From Alicyclobacillus acidocaldarius subsp. acidocaldarius Tc-4-1 (GTDB lineage: Bacteria; Bacillota; Bacilli; Alicyclobacillales; Alicyclobacillaceae): a stretch of DNA of 64,000 bases. How positions within the stretch are numbered: the stretch's first letter is position 1; each line of letters starts with the position of its first letter. This document shows, piece by piece, positions 19,190 through 28,471 of this stretch. Where the stretch lies: the NCBI RefSeq assembly GCF_000219875.1, contig NC_017167.1, positions 538,765 to 602,764 on the forward strand, written 5' to 3'. The notes under the pieces are model-generated. The model had not been told where the DNA came from, ran no database searches, and worked only from the letters and a program-made list of their open reading frames with translations. The translations under genes were made by a program, and so were the position numbers.

Positions 19190-20356
19190 ATGCGACAGTG
19201 GTGGTTGCTCGCGTGGACCATCGCCTGTTTCGGCATGGGCCTTTTGACGGGCGTTTTACGGCTTTCGCACTGGCCGCACGCCGCCGACATCGGCGTTGCC
19301 ATCGTGTTGGCGGCTGTGCTTTTGCTCGCGTTTGGCTGGTGGTCGGACATTCGGCGCCAGCGACGGCTGCAACGCTGGCGAGAGCGCAGGCTGAAGATTG
19401 TGTGTATCGGCGGCGGAACGGGTTTGTCGACCATTCTTCGCGGTCTGAAGGAATATGACATCGATCTCACTGCGGTCGTCACGGTGGCGGACGATGGAGG
19501 GAGTTCCGGCAGACTGCGGCATGACTTTGCCATGCCTCCACCGGGAGACATCCGCAACTGTCTGGTCGCCTTGGCGGACACGGAGCCGCTATTGGAGCGC
19601 CTGTTGCAGTTTCGTTTCCCCGCCGGCGAAGGGCTCGAGGGTCACAGCTTCGGGAACCTGTTTCTCGCGGCGATGACGCATATCATGGGCGACTTTGAGT
19701 CGGCGATTCGCGAGACAAGCCGCGTGTTGGCGGTTCGAGGAAAAGTGCTGCCGGCTGTGCGCGAGGATGTGCGTCTTCGCGCGTACCTCGAAGACGGCCG
19801 CGTAGTCGAGGGGGAATCGCGCATTCCGGAAGCCGGCGGGCGCATCGAGCGACTGGAACTTGTTCCCGCTGACCTCGAACCCCTGCCCGACGTCATCGCA
19901 GCCATCGAGTCCGCGGACGCCATCGTCGTGGGACCGGGGAGTTTGTATACGAGTGTGTTGCCCAATCTGTTGGTTCCGGGCATCGCTGAAGCCATTGCGT
20001 CGAGCCGAGCCTGCAAGATTTACATATGCAACGTGATGACGCAACGCGGGGAGACAGACGATTTGTCGGCATCGAGCCACGTGCGCGTCATTTATCGCCA
20101 CGTGGGGCGCCGGCTGTTCGACTACGTGCTGGTGAACGCAGCACCGCTGCCGGAGGAGGCCCTGCGGCGCTACCAGGAGCAGATGAGCTATCCGGTTCGG
20201 GTGGACATGGAGGAGCTGCACAAACTCGGGCTCAAGGTCATTGCCCGCGATTTTATTCATTATGCGACTTACGCCCGCCACGACAGCCGAAAGGTCGCGG
20301 AACAGATTGTGAGCCTGTTGGGCTACGAGCGGGAAACGAAGCACCTCACGAGATAG
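19190..20356 (+). CDS. yvcK: GlmR/YvcK family regulator with N-terminal membrane anchor
   Basis: A 388-residue YvcK (GlmR), a UDP-sugar-binding regulator that balances carbon flow into cell-wall precursors. The core starts near residue 67 with KIVCIGGGTGLSTILRGLK and includes VADDGGSSGRLR and GPGSLYTSVLPNLLVPGI. Unlike the roughly 317-residue soluble Bacillus protein, it carries about 65 extra N-terminal residues with two hydrophobic segments (LLAWTIACFGMGLLTGVL and ADIGVAIVLAAVLLLAFGWW) followed by a basic stretch. ATG 19190 fits the spacing to rapZ, so the membrane anchor is probably real. Confidence 0.92.
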   Translation: MRQWWLLAWTIACFGMGLLTGVLRLSHWPHAADIGVAIVLAAVLLLAFGWWSDIRRQRRLQRWRERRLKIVCIGGGTGLSTILRGLKEYDIDLTAVVTVADDGGSSGRLRHDFAMPPPGDIRNCLVALADTEPLLERLLQFRFPAGEGLEGHSFGNLFLAAMTHIMGDFESAIRETSRVLAVRGKVLPAVREDVRLRAYLEDGRVVEGESRIPEAGGRIERLELVPADLEPLPDVIAAIESADAIVVGPGSLYTSVLPNLLVPGIAEAIASSRACKIYICNVMTQRGETDDLSASSHVRVIYRHVGRRLFDYVLVNAAPLPEEALRRYQEQMSYPVRVDMEELHKLGLKVIARDFIHYATYARHDSRKVAEQIVSLLGYERETKHLTR

Positions 20357-20369
20357 GAGAGATAGCCAG

Positions 20370-21359
20370 ATGTCGTTTGCCGCGGAGACCAAAAAGGAAT
20401 TGACGCAGATCGCCTCGGATCCCGCGGCAACTCGGTACGAGCTGATGGCGGTGTTCGCCCTGAGCGCGTCGTTTCGCCTGAAGGAGGGCGCGGGCGCACT
20501 CGTCATCGAAACCGAGAACGTGGCCACGGCCAGGCGCGTCTACACGTCGATCAAGCAGTTGTTGGGCATTCGTCCGGAAGTCGTGGTGCGGCGGAAAATG
20601 CGACTCAAGAAGAACCACGTGTACACTTTGCGGTTGAGCCGCATCCAAGCCGAGTTCGCGCTCGCGGAGTTGGGATACGGCGGTGAGATCGCAGAGGGCC
20701 CTCTGGCCGTCGCATGGACGCTTCCTCGAAAGGACGAGGCCCGGCGGGCTTTTCTCCGAGGAGCGTTTCTCGCGGGTGGTTCAGTGAACGCACCTGGAAG
20801 TTCCTCGTATCATCTGGAAATCTACGCGCATTCGCTCGATCTCGCCGAGTGGCTCATGCGGTTGATGAATCACTACGGACTGAACGCGCGCGTGACGGCT
20901 CGGAAGAAAGGCTATATCGTCTACATCAAAGAGGTCGAAAAGATCGTCGAGTTTTTGAGCGTGATCGGCGCAGTGCGGGCGCTTCTCCAATTTGAAGATC
21001 GGCGGATTGTGAAAGGGATGCGAAATCAGGTGAATCGCCTGGTGAACTGCGAAACGGCGAACATGAACAAGACCATTTCGGCAGCCATCCGGCAACTGGA
21101 GCACATTCGCTGGATCGAGCGTACGATAGGGCTAGAAAGATTGCCCGAGCACCTGCGCGAAGCCGCGATGCTGAGGCTCCAGTACCCGGAGTCGAATCTT
21201 CAGGAACTGAGCGCGGCCATCGGAGGGCGAGTTTCCAAGTCGGGGCTGAACCACCGGTTCCGCAAGTTGGAGGAGATCGCCGATCGGTTGCGAGAACGTT
21301 CAAAAAAAGGTCATGCAGCTGTCGATAAATCGTCGGAAATGACCCATAAAGAACCGTGA
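20370..21359 (+). CDS. whiA: Sporulation/cell-division regulator WhiA
   Basis: A 329-residue WhiA protein. The N-terminal two-thirds is a degenerate LAGLIDADG homing-endonuclease fold (RRAFLRGAFLAGGSVNAPGSSYH region), and the C-terminal part is a helix-turn-helix (LRLQYPESNLQELSAAIGGRVSKSG region). In actinomycetes WhiA activates sporulation genes; in Bacillus it affects cell division and chromosome segregation. ataggaga precedes the ATG. It lies between yvcK and crh, the standard order. Confidence 0.95.
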   Translation: MSFAAETKKELTQIASDPAATRYELMAVFALSASFRLKEGAGALVIETENVATARRVYTSIKQLLGIRPEVVVRRKMRLKKNHVYTLRLSRIQAEFALAELGYGGEIAEGPLAVAWTLPRKDEARRAFLRGAFLAGGSVNAPGSSSYHLEIYAHSLDLAEWLMRLMNHYGLNARVTARKKGYIVYIKEVEKIVEFLSVIGAVRALLQFEDRRIVKGMRNQVNRLVNCETANMNKTISAAIRQLEHIRWIERTIGLERLPEHLREAAMLRLQYPESNLQELSAAIGGRVSKSGLNHRFRKLEEIADRLRERSKKGHAAVDKSSEMTHKEP

Positions 21360-21420
21360 AACCGCTATCTTCCGCGGTGCGTGGGATGATATACTGAAAA
21401 TCAATCCTGGGGACTTGGTG

Positions 21421-21693
21421 ATGAAAATGTTTGAGAAAGAGACGATTGTCCGCCTGCGCGGCGGTTTGTTTGCGCGCGCGGCCGCCAAGTTCGTTCAAGA
21501 GGCGACGCGCTTCAAGTCGGAAGTGTTTGTGGAGAGGGACGGCAAGACGGTCAACGCGAAGAGCATCATGGGTGTCATGAGCCTCGCGATTCCGTCCGGT
21601 GAGCGCGTCGTCATTCGGGCGAGCGGCACAGATGAGCAGGCCGCAGTGCAGCAGTTGACGAAGCTCATCGAGTCGGAAGAATTGTTCGTGTGA
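21421..21693 (+). CDS. crh: HPr-like catabolite repression protein Crh
   Basis: A 90-residue HPr-fold protein. The regulatory serine is present in NAKSIMGVMS (Ser46 in HPr numbering). The phosphotransfer histidine (His15 of HPr) is replaced by Phe in GGLFARAAAKF; Bacillus Crh has Gln there. So it cannot carry PTS phosphate and should act only as a CcpA corepressor after HprK phosphorylates the serine. The ATG at 21421 has gggg 8 bases upstream; ATG 21427 would give exact HPr numbering. A TATACT-like -10 near 21390 may give it its own promoter. The HprK gene is 8 kb upstream. Confidence 0.9.
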   Translation: MKMFEKETIVRLRGGLFARAAAKFVQEATRFKSEVFVERDGKTVNAKSIMGVMSLAIPSGERVVIRASGTDEQAAVQQLTKLIESEELFV

Positions 21694-21770
21694 CGTTGTG
21701 TTGTCCGCGTTCGTTCTCCTCTTCCGCTCCGGTTCATACAATCCACCGTGGAGAACCGGAGGTGTGACGG

Positions 21771-22310
21771 ATGGCGCGGAAGATGCGTGTCGGAAGCCGG
21801 CGGCGTACACCTGTTTGGCTGATCATGGCTGTGGCATTGGCCCTTTTCCTCACGGTGTACGAAGGCTACCGCATAATCATGCCGTTCGTTGCGCGAGATC
21901 CCCTTTATCACGAGGTCAACTTCGGCCAGCGCGTGATCGACGACTGGCAGTACGAAGGAGAAAACGAGGAGGGTTACCTCCTCTTTTACAATCCCACGAA
22001 TGGCGATCGCGCGATGCTTCCGCCTCAGAGCCGATTGTTCGGCGCGGATGGCAAGTGGGTCGTGATCGAACACGCCGACGCGGCATCGCTGACGTATGCG
22101 GAACCGCTCGAGGCCGCCCCGTGGTACGTGTATCTCCTGCTGCTGGCCGCGATGGGGGGCAGTGCCTGGTGGGCGGTCAAGCGCGTTCGGACCATGCGCG
22201 GCAAACGAATGCGGGTGCGCCCGGTTCCCAGGCGGAGCTCGACCGAGCCTTTCGGAGTTCAGCGCTCAAGGCGGAGATTCAAGCCGCGGCGAAGTTCAAG
22301 GCCGTCGTGA
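21771..22310 (+). CDS. Membrane protein of unknown function, two transmembrane segments
   Basis: A 179-residue protein with a basic N-terminus, a transmembrane helix near residues 14-35 (VWLIMAVALALFLTVYEGYRII), an extracytoplasmic domain of about 80 residues, a second helix near 125-142 (WYVYLLLLAAMGGSAWWAV) and a very basic tail rich in R and P. Both ends are predicted inside. gga ggtg lies 6 bases before the ATG. I do not recognise the family. It follows crh by 77 bases. Confidence 0.75.
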   Translation: MARKMRVGSRRRTPVWLIMAVALALFLTVYEGYRIIMPFVARDPLYHEVNFGQRVIDDWQYEGENEEGYLLFYNPTNGDRAMLPPQSRLFGADGKWVVIEHADAASLTYAEPLEAAPWYVYLLLLAAMGGSAWWAVKRVRTMRGKRMRVRPVPRRSSTEPFGVQRSRRRFKPRRSSRPS

Positions 22311-22395
22311 CGCCCTTCCTCCGGCTTTGTGATTTACGCAACTCATGGTAGTCTATATGAAAAGCGGATCTTATGGACAGGCAGGAGGGGCGTTC

Positions 22396-22911
22396 GTGGC
22401 GCTACGAGAGGGCCGCGTTCAACAAATCCACAAGCGAGAAGAACGCGGAATCGACCGCTCGAATGAGCCTTTCGTCATTGAAAAGCTCGTTCGCAGACCT
22501 GGTTTGGTGGTCGTGCAGCGCCCCGCATTCGAACAGGGATACACGAATCACCTGCGCGAGATTTATCCGCAGTGGGGGATTGCGGTTAGCACGTGTATGG
22601 ACAAGGGTGTCCCCGTCAAGCACCCTCGCCTGCGCTTTGACCATTACGTCGATCTCGTCAAGGTTTGGGAAGATCAGGAATATATTTACGTGGAAGACAT
22701 GTATGTGGATGTCCTTCTGTACGAGCGGTCGTATTACCATATCATTGATCTCGAGGAGTTCGGCCAAGCCATCTTCTCGAGGCAGATGAGCTTGGCTGAA
22801 GCGAGGCGCGTGCTCGACAATACACAGCGGTTTGTGGATAGCTTCAAGCGCAGCCGCCTGTCGTACCAGGTCTGGAAGAACAAATATGGCGTGCACCGAC
22901 GCTATCCATAG
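22396..22911 (+). CDS. DUF402 family protein, Ntdp-like
   Basis: A 171-residue DUF402 protein. Some members (Staphylococcus Ntdp) hydrolyse nucleoside tri- and diphosphates. Conserved features are the acidic strand pattern YVDLVKVW and EDMYVDVLLY. GTG 22396 is chosen because ggagggg sits 6 bases upstream; an upstream ATG lies before that site. A second, more diverged DUF402 protein is encoded at 30569. Substrate not determinable from sequence. Confidence 0.82.
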   Translation: MALREGRVQQIHKREERGIDRSNEPFVIEKLVRRPGLVVVQRPAFEQGYTNHLREIYPQWGIAVSTCMDKGVPVKHPRLRFDHYVDLVKVWEDQEYIYVEDMYVDVLLYERSYYHIIDLEEFGQAIFSRQMSLAEARRVLDNTQRFVDSFKRSRLSYQVWKNKYGVHRRYP

Positions 22912-22938
22912 CGCCTCATCGCGGCGCAACTTCAGAGA

Positions 22939-22963
22939 GGCCCGCATCCCTTAGGGGCGGGCC
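22939..22963. terminator. Hairpin between convergent genes, possible terminator
   Basis: A 7-bp GC-only stem (ggcccgc with gcgggcc) lies between the DUF402 gene (+) and the small minus-strand ORF. It lacks a clear T run, so termination strength is uncertain. Confidence 0.4.
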
Positions 22964-22971
22964 CAATATGT

Positions 22972-23187
22972 CTATTCGCGGATTTCGTCCATCATCTGCT
23001 GCGCAAGGTCCTGTGCGGCATTCTGCATTTGATTTTTGTTCTGCATCTGACGCACGGCTTCCCAGGCCGCAATGCCTACGCTCGCGCCTATAAGCAGGGC
23101 TGTCATGGTTCCCATCCCGTGACTTCGCCGCCGCCAGTTCATTCGGCTTCGCGCCATCCCGCTCATCGCGTTCATCATATTCCACAT
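22972..23187 (-). CDS. Small hypothetical protein with one hydrophobic segment
   Basis: A 71-residue protein. The start on the minus strand (ATG at 23187) has ggggaggtgg 7 bases upstream, a strong site that excludes longer versions. The N-terminus is Met- and Arg-rich; one hydrophobic stretch (GTMTALLIGASVGIAAWEAV) is followed by a Q/N/M-rich tail predicted helical. It resembles small Firmicute YtxH- or DUF3918-type proteins in architecture only. It is divergent from mutY. Function unknown. Confidence 0.65.
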   Translation of the reverse strand: MWNMMNAMSGMARSRMNWRRRSHGMGTMTALLIGASVGIAAWEAVRQMQNKNQMQNAAQDLAQQMMDEIRE

Positions 23188-23289
23188 AGCCAGCCACCTC
23201 CCCATGCGGTATTGTTCTCTGCACCGGCGGGCGGTATGAGGTGAACGCGTTCCAAAGGAGGCGCGAACGGGAAGGAGCGCACGCACACC

Positions 23290-24432
23290 GTGGAAGAAAG
23301 CTTGGCAGCTTTCACACATACACTAGAAGCGTGGTACACCCAGGCTAGTCGTGATCTCCCTTGGCGCCGCACGGCTGATCCCTACGCGATTTTGGTCAGC
23401 GAAACCATGCTTCAGCAGACGCGGGTTGAGACGGTCATTCCTTACTACGACCGGTTTATGGACCGCTTTCCCACGCCGCTCCATCTCGCGGACGCTGCCA
23501 TCGATGACGTGCTCAAGATGTGGGAGGGGCTTGGGTATTACCGCCGCGCGCGCAATCTCAAAGCGGCCATGGAGGTGGTTCGAGATCGCCACGGCGGGCG
23601 GATTCCGGAGGATCCGGACGAGCTCAGAGCACTTCCTGGAATTGGGCCCTACACGCTCGGGGCCGTTCTCAGCATCGCATTCAACCGGCCTTATCCAGCC
23701 GTGGACGGGAATGTGCTTCGCGTCATGTCCAGATATTCTGGCATCGAGGAGCCGGTCGATCTGCCCAAGGTCAAGCGCCAGATTGAGCAGGACGTCGCAA
23801 AAGCGTTGAGATATGGGACACCAAGGGTGTTCACCCAGGCTCTCATGGAGCTCGGTGCGCTCGTCTGCACGCCCAAAAAGCCGCGTTGTTCAGTATGTCC
23901 CGTTGCCTCAAACTGTGCGGCGCGTGCGCGCGGTTTGACGGAAGCCTTACCCAAGCGGCTCCCCAAGCGAGCCCGCCGCAGGCAGATTGTGGTGGCGCTT
24001 TGGCTCACGCGCGGAGACTCGTTTTGGGCTGAGCGGCGCCCTGAGGGAGGGCTCCTTGGCGGTATGTGGCAGTTGCCTGCCGTCGAGATCGACGATTCGT
24101 CGGCTTCCTTGGAATGGCATGCGCGAGCCTGTTTGACGGAGCTTCGTTTGGGGCATGCACACAAGGGAGACACCATTCGAGAACCGGAGGCGGTGGTGTT
24201 CGAGCGCGTATGTGAGGCTTCGCATGCGTTCACGCACTTGGACTGGACGGTTGTCGTGTTTGCGCCGGTCGGGTATGATCAAGCTGGAGGCCAACTCTTG
24301 GAGATTCATCCGAGCCATGAAGGGACGTGGGTGGGTTTCGAGGAGATTTCGAAGTTTGTGTGGCCTAAAGTATATCAGGACGTTTTAAGTCAATTGATCT
24401 CGCGAAATCACAAGCAGTTGGCGCTGTTTTAA
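23290..24432 (+). CDS. mutY: A/G-specific adenine DNA glycosylase
   Basis: A 380-residue MutY, removing adenine opposite 8-oxoguanine. The catalytic Glu is in SETMLQQTRV, the helix-hairpin-helix is LPGIGPYTLGAV and the catalytic Asp lies in VDGNVLRV. The 4Fe-4S cluster ligands are C-x6-C-x2-C-x5-C in CTPKKPRCSVCPVASNC. A C-terminal Nudix-like domain (about residues 230-375) recognises 8-oxoG. GTG start; the ggaagga site is about 14 bases upstream, slightly far. Confidence 0.95.
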   Translation: MEESLAAFTHTLEAWYTQASRDLPWRRTADPYAILVSETMLQQTRVETVIPYYDRFMDRFPTPLHLADAAIDDVLKMWEGLGYYRRARNLKAAMEVVRDRHGGRIPEDPDELRALPGIGPYTLGAVLSIAFNRPYPAVDGNVLRVMSRYSGIEEPVDLPKVKRQIEQDVAKALRYGTPRVFTQALMELGALVCTPKKPRCSVCPVASNCAARARGLTEALPKRLPKRARRRQIVVALWLTRGDSFWAERRPEGGLLGGMWQLPAVEIDDSSASLEWHARACLTELRLGHAHKGDTIREPEAVVFERVCEASHAFTHLDWTVVVFAPVGYDQAGGQLLEIHPSHEGTWVGFEEISKFVWPKVYQDVLSQLISRNHKQLALF

Positions 24433-24467
24433 CAGGAACAGGGCATCCCAGTGGAGGTGGTGATGGA

Positions 24468-25121
24468 ATGCAGCAGACGTATACGATTACCCAAAATAAG
24501 ATTCTGTCGCGTGTGTTTCTCGGGCTTTGTGCCTCGCTCGTCACGGCCGGGGCCGGCGTTGTGGTGGGCACGCGCCTGCCGTATGGTTTGACCCCCATTC
24601 TGTGGCTTGTGGAACTCGGGATGATCGTTTATGCGATGTTCCGGCAGTACACACGGGCCATTGGCTATCCGTTCGTGTTCACGTTCACGTTCATCTCGGG
24701 CATGACGTTGTCGTACGCGCTCCTGTCGTACGCATCCGTCTTCGGCATGGCCCTAGTCCTGAAGGCGCTGGCCGTGACGGCGGGCGCATTCCTGGTGGCT
24801 TCGTTTGTCGCATCCCGCACGTCCATGGATTTCTCGTTCCTCGGCGGGTTTCTGATGATCGGCACGCTGGCGCTGCTTCTGATGGGCTTGGTGGCCATGT
24901 TTACGGGCTTTTCTTCCGCAGCAAGCCTGATCTACGCGTATCTCGGCGTGGCCATCTTCATCGGGTACGTGCTGTTTGACGTGAATCGCCTAGCGCAGTA
25001 TGGCGTCGCGGAGCAGCACGTGCCGTGGATGGTTTTGTCGCTGTACCTCGATTTCATCAACCTGTTCCTGTTCATCCTGCGGCTTATGGGTATCATGAGC
25101 GGCGGGAATGATCGCCGATAA
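24468..25121 (+). CDS. Bax inhibitor-1 / YccA family membrane protein
   Basis: A 217-residue protein with seven hydrophobic segments. The last part (LYLDFINLFLFILRLMG) is the signature end of BI-1/YccA proteins, and the internal FIGYVLFDVNRL is also typical. Family members are pH-sensitive calcium leak channels or FtsH-interacting proteins. ggaggtg precedes the ATG by 7 bases. A strong terminator follows at 25137. Confidence 0.85.
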   Translation: MQQTYTITQNKILSRVFLGLCASLVTAGAGVVVGTRLPYGLTPILWLVELGMIVYAMFRQYTRAIGYPFVFTFTFISGMTLSYALLSYASVFGMALVLKALAVTAGAFLVASFVASRTSMDFSFLGGFLMIGTLALLLMGLVAMFTGFSSAASLIYAYLGVAIFIGYVLFDVNRLAQYGVAEQHVPWMVLSLYLDFINLFLFILRLMGIMSGGNDRR

Positions 25122-25136
25122 GCGGCGCATCAAGAT

Positions 25137-25163
25137 GGGGCGCTTACGCGCCCCGCTTTTTTT
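25137..25163 (+). terminator. Intrinsic terminator after the BI-1 family gene
   Basis: ggggcgc-ttac-gcgcccc, a 7-bp perfect stem, followed by gc and T7. Confidence 0.9.
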
Positions 25164-25217
25164 GTGCGCTGGGCTGGCGGGGAAAGGCGGAAGTGGCATT
25201 TCGAGTCCTGGGCGTCC

Positions 25218-25223
25218 TATAAT
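25218..25223 (+). promoter_or_regulatory. -10 element of the leuS promoter
   Basis: A perfect TATAAT 67 bases before the leuS ATG. The -35 region (ggcatt) is poor. The short leader leaves no room for a T-box. Confidence 0.5.
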
Positions 25224-25289
25224 ACGGGACGAGAGTCTGTACGAGCGGAAGGCGGCCAGGCCGCAACCGATGGCACAGGAGGACAGCCG

Positions 25290-27695
25290 ATGGAATATCG
25301 TCCACAGGAAATCGAAAAGAAATGGAAAGCTCGGTGGCGTGAGCAGAACGCTCACAGGGCCGACGGGAAGAGCGGAAAACCGAAGTATTACTGCCTCGAC
25401 ATGTTCCCGTACCCGTCCGGGAGCGGCCTACACGTGGGGCATTGGCGCGGATACACGATTTCGGACGTCTGGAGTCGCTACAAGAAGCTGCACGGCTACG
25501 AGATTCTTCACCCCATGGGCTGGGATGCGTTTGGCCTGCCGGCCGAGAATTACGCCATCCAAAACGGTATCCACCCGCGGATTGCGACGGAACGGAACAT
25601 CGCGAACTTCAAGCGGCAGCTTGAAGAAATCGGCGCGATGTACGACTGGGACCGCGAGGTGAACACGACTGATCCGTCATTTTACAAATGGACGCAGTAT
25701 TTCTTTGTCAAAATGTTTGAGCGGGGCCTCGCCTATCGCAAAAAGATGCCCATCAACTGGTGTCCTAGCTGCAAAACCGGTCTCGCCAACGAAGAGGTGG
25801 TAGACGGCTGCTGTGAACGCTGCGGGGCGCCGGTCACGCGCCGCGAGATGGAGCAGTGGATGCTCAAGATCACGGATTACGCGGACCGCCTGCTGAACGA
25901 TTTGGACAAGCTCGACTGGCCGGAGCACGTGAAGCGCATGCAGCGCGCGTGGATTGGCCGCAGCGAGGGGGCGCGTATTCGCTTCCGCCTGGTCGATCAC
26001 GACGGCGAGATCGAGGTGTTCTCGACCCGCCCCGATACCATCTACGGCGCCACGTATATGGTGCTGGCGCCCGAGCACCCGCTCGTGCCTCAGATCACGG
26101 CGCCGGATCGCAAGGCGGAGGTCGAGGCCTATATCGAACAGGCGCTTCGCAAGTCGAACGTCGAGCGCCAGGTGGTGGACAAAACGAAGACCGGCGTATT
26201 CACCGGCGCCTATGTCCAGCATCCACTGCTCGACAAGCGCCTGCCGGTGTGGATCGCCGACTACGTGCTCATGGACTACGGCACGGGCGCCATCATGGCA
26301 GTGCCGGCGCACGACGATCGCGACTTTGAATTCGCGGAGCAGTTTGGGCTCGAAATCGTCGAGGTGGTGCGCCCGCTGGATGGCGTGACAGAGCTTCCCT
26401 TCACCGGAGACGGCGTGTTGGTGAACTCCGGACCGCTCGACGGACTCCCGGTTGAAGAGGCGAAGAAGCGGGCCATCGAGCTCATGGCGGCAAAGGGCCA
26501 AGCGGAGCCGGCGGTCTCCTATCGCCTGCGCGACTGGGTGTTCGCCCGCCAGCGCTATTGGGGCGAGCCGATCCCCATCGTTTATTGCGAGGTATGCGGC
26601 ACGGTACCCGTTCCGGAAGATCAGTTGCCGGTACTTCTGCCCGACGTGGAGCGATATGAGCCCACCGGCACCGGTGAGTCGCCGCTTGCCGCCATCGAGT
26701 CGTTCGTCAACACCACCTGTCCAAAGTGCGGCGGCCCCGCCAAGCGCGAGACCGACACGATGCCGCAGTGGGCCGGATCGTGCTGGTACTTCCTGCGCTA
26801 TGCAGATCCGCACAACGATCAGGAGCCGTTTTCGCGCGAAGCGGTGAATTACTGGCTGCCCGTCGACATGTATATCGGCGGCGTGGAGCACGCGGTGCTT
26901 CACCTGCTGTATTCCCGTTTTTACGTGAAATTCATCTACGATCTCGGCCTGATTGACTTCGACGAACCGTTCCAGCGCCTGTTCACGCAGGGCATGATCA
27001 CGCTGAATGGCGCGAAGATGTCGAAGTCCAAGGGCAACGTCGTCAACCCCGATGACATCATCGCTCGGCACGGCGTGGACGCACTGCGCATGTACGAGAT
27101 GTTCGTCGGTCCGCCGGAGGAAGACGCCGAGTGGAGCACCAATGGGCTTGAGGGCGTCGCGCGCTTCCTGGCCCGCGTGTATCGGCTGTACGCACAGCAC
27201 GTGGACAAACTCGTGCCGGAACGCCCGTCGTTAACCAAGCTTCGCCATCGTTTCGTCGCGACGCTCACCGAGCGCATGGAGAGTTTCCGCCTCAATACGG
27301 CGGTGAGCGCGTTCATGGAGTACGTGAACAACCTTCAGCAAGAGGCCAAGGAGGGTCTGGACCGGGCCACGCTGGAGACGCTCGCCGTCGCCATCGCGCC
27401 GTTTACCCCGCATCTTGGCGAGGAACTTTGGGAGATGCTCGGGCACACGGACTCGGTCTTCGAGCAGTCCTGGCCGACCTACGACGAGGCGTGGCTGCGG
27501 GACGATGAGGTCGAGATCGCCGTTCAGGTCAATGGTCGCGTCCGCGGGCGCTTGACCCTTCCGGCCGACACGAGCGCAGAGGAGGCCGTCGCGCGAGCGA
27601 AGGCGCTGCCCGACATCCGCGAGTGGATCGAGGGGAAGCAGGTCGTCAAAGAGGTATACGTCCCCGGGCGGATTGTCAACCTGGTCGTGAAGTAA
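25290..27695 (+). CDS. leuS: Leucyl-tRNA synthetase
   Basis: An 801-residue bacterial LeuRS. HIGH motif is HVGH in [17 protein letters not shown] is in [11 protein letters not shown], and the zinc-type cysteines appear as CPSC/CERC and again CEVC/CPKC. The CP1 editing domain includes ...[12 protein letters not shown], with the Asp that hydrolyses mischarged tRNA. ATG 25290 has aggagg 7 bases upstream; the open frame extends to 25164 but lacks a start site. It is preceded by a terminator and its own promoter. Confidence 0.97.
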   Translation: MEYRPQEIEKKWKARWREQNAHRADGKSGKPKYYCLDMFPYPSGSGLHVGHWRGYTISDVWSRYKKLHGYEILHPMGWDAFGLPAENYAIQNGIHPRIATERNIANFKRQLEEIGAMYDWDREVNTTDPSFYKWTQYFFVKMFERGLAYRKKMPINWCPSCKTGLANEEVVDGCCERCGAPVTRREMEQWMLKITDYADRLLNDLDKLDWPEHVKRMQRAWIGRSEGARIRFRLVDHDGEIEVFSTRPDTIYGATYMVLAPEHPLVPQITAPDRKAEVEAYIEQALRKSNVERQVVDKTKTGVFTGAYVQHPLLDKRLPVWIADYVLMDYGTGAIMAVPAHDDRDFEFAEQFGLEIVEVVRPLDGVTELPFTGDGVLVNSGPLDGLPVEEAKKRAIELMAAKGQAEPAVSYRLRDWVFARQRYWGEPIPIVYCEVCGTVPVPEDQLPVLLPDVERYEPTGTGESPLAAIESFVNTTCPKCGGPAKRETDTMPQWAGSCWYFLRYADPHNDQEPFSREAVNYWLPVDMYIGGVEHAVLHLLYSRFYVKFIYDLGLIDFDEPFQRLFTQGMITLNGAKMSKSKGNVVNPDDIIARHGVDALRMYEMFVGPPEEDAEWSTNGLEGVARFLARVYRLYAQHVDKLVPERPSLTKLRHRFVATLTERMESFRLNTAVSAFMEYVNNLQQEAKEGLDRATLETLAVAIAPFTPHLGEELWEMLGHTDSVFEQSWPTYDEAWLRDDEVEIAVQVNGRVRGRLTLPADTSAEEAVARAKALPDIREWIEGKQVVKEVYVPGRIVNLVVK

Positions 27696-27736
27696 CAGCG
27701 TCGGGTGAATCCGCTTGATCCGGAGGGGATGCGACC

Positions 27737-28435
27737 ATGTGCGAAGGTTCCAGCAAACTGTACATGGAGATCTCGGAGGAGATTCGCAGGCAGATCGAAG
27801 AGGGCGTGTTTCGGCCGGGCGATCGCCTGCCGACGCTTCGGGAGCTCGCGGACCGGTTTGGCGTGAGCCGCGCCACGGTCCGCGAGGCGTTGAGCGCGCT
27901 GCGCGGCCAGGGGCTCGTCGAATTTCGCCACGGGACGGGCACGTACGTCCGGACGGCTTCGGTGGAGATGTGGATGCAGCCGCTCGACGCCGCGATTCTT
28001 CTCAGTTACGACAACGTGCGCGATCTCGTCGAGCTCCAGACGGCTGTGCTGGCGCAGATCGCGTATCGGGCAGCCGCAAAGCGCATGGAATCCGACTATT
28101 CCGCACTGTCGCACGCACTGTTCGAGCTTGAGGCTTCGCCGCGCCGTGGAGAGCACCGCATCGCGAGTGAATTGAAGTTCTTTAGCGTCCTGGCCGAACT
28201 CGCCGGAAACCGTTTGCTCGAAAATGCGCTTCGCGTGTTGCAGGAGGCCCTTCGGTCCAGCCTTCGACTCCTGAACCCGAAATGGGATCTGGGTGTCCGG
28301 GCATGTCGGAGGGTCTACGATGCGGTTCAGACAGGGCGACCGGCGGACGCTCGCGACGCTGTGTATGCATACGGGGAAGCCATCTTGCGAGCTGTGGCGG
28401 AGAAAAAGGGAAGCGGGCAATCGGCTATGATGTGA
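27737..28435 (+). CDS. GntR/FadR-family transcriptional regulator
   Basis: A 232-residue regulator. A winged helix-turn-helix fills residues about 8-75 (LPTLRELADRFGVSRATVREALSAL), and an all-helical FCD ligand domain follows, as in FadR. The FCD metal-ligand pattern is weak, so the effector is open. ggagggg lies 8 bases before the ATG. It ends 37 bases before the promoter and cre box at 28438-28485 and could regulate that promoter or itself; no operator was assigned. Confidence 0.85.
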   Translation: MCEGSSKLYMEISEEIRRQIEEGVFRPGDRLPTLRELADRFGVSRATVREALSALRGQGLVEFRHGTGTYVRTASVEMWMQPLDAAILLSYDNVRDLVELQTAVLAQIAYRAAAKRMESDYSALSHALFELEASPRRGEHRIASELKFFSVLAELAGNRLLENALRVLQEALRSSLRLLNPKWDLGVRACRRVYDAVQTGRPADARDAVYAYGEAILRAVAEKKGSGQSAMM

Positions 28436-28437
28436 GG

Positions 28438-28466
28438 TTCCTTTGCCGAGCCTTCTGTGATATACT
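28438..28466 (+). promoter_or_regulatory. Sigma-A promoter with overlapping cre at its start site
   Basis: TTCCTT (28438-28443), 17-base spacer, TATACT (28461-28466) preceded by TGTGA. It lies 102 bases upstream of the 28568 gene. The expected start site, about 28473, lies inside the cre box. Confidence 0.65.
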
Positions 28467-28471
28467 GACGA

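Noticed and set aside
21293-21302. gaacgttc as a second LexA box
   Set aside because: The two halves have no 4-base spacer and lie inside whiA.
25164-25289. Possible T-box leader before leuS
   Set aside because: The leader from the TATAAT is about 60 bases and no AGGGTGGNACCGCG element is present.
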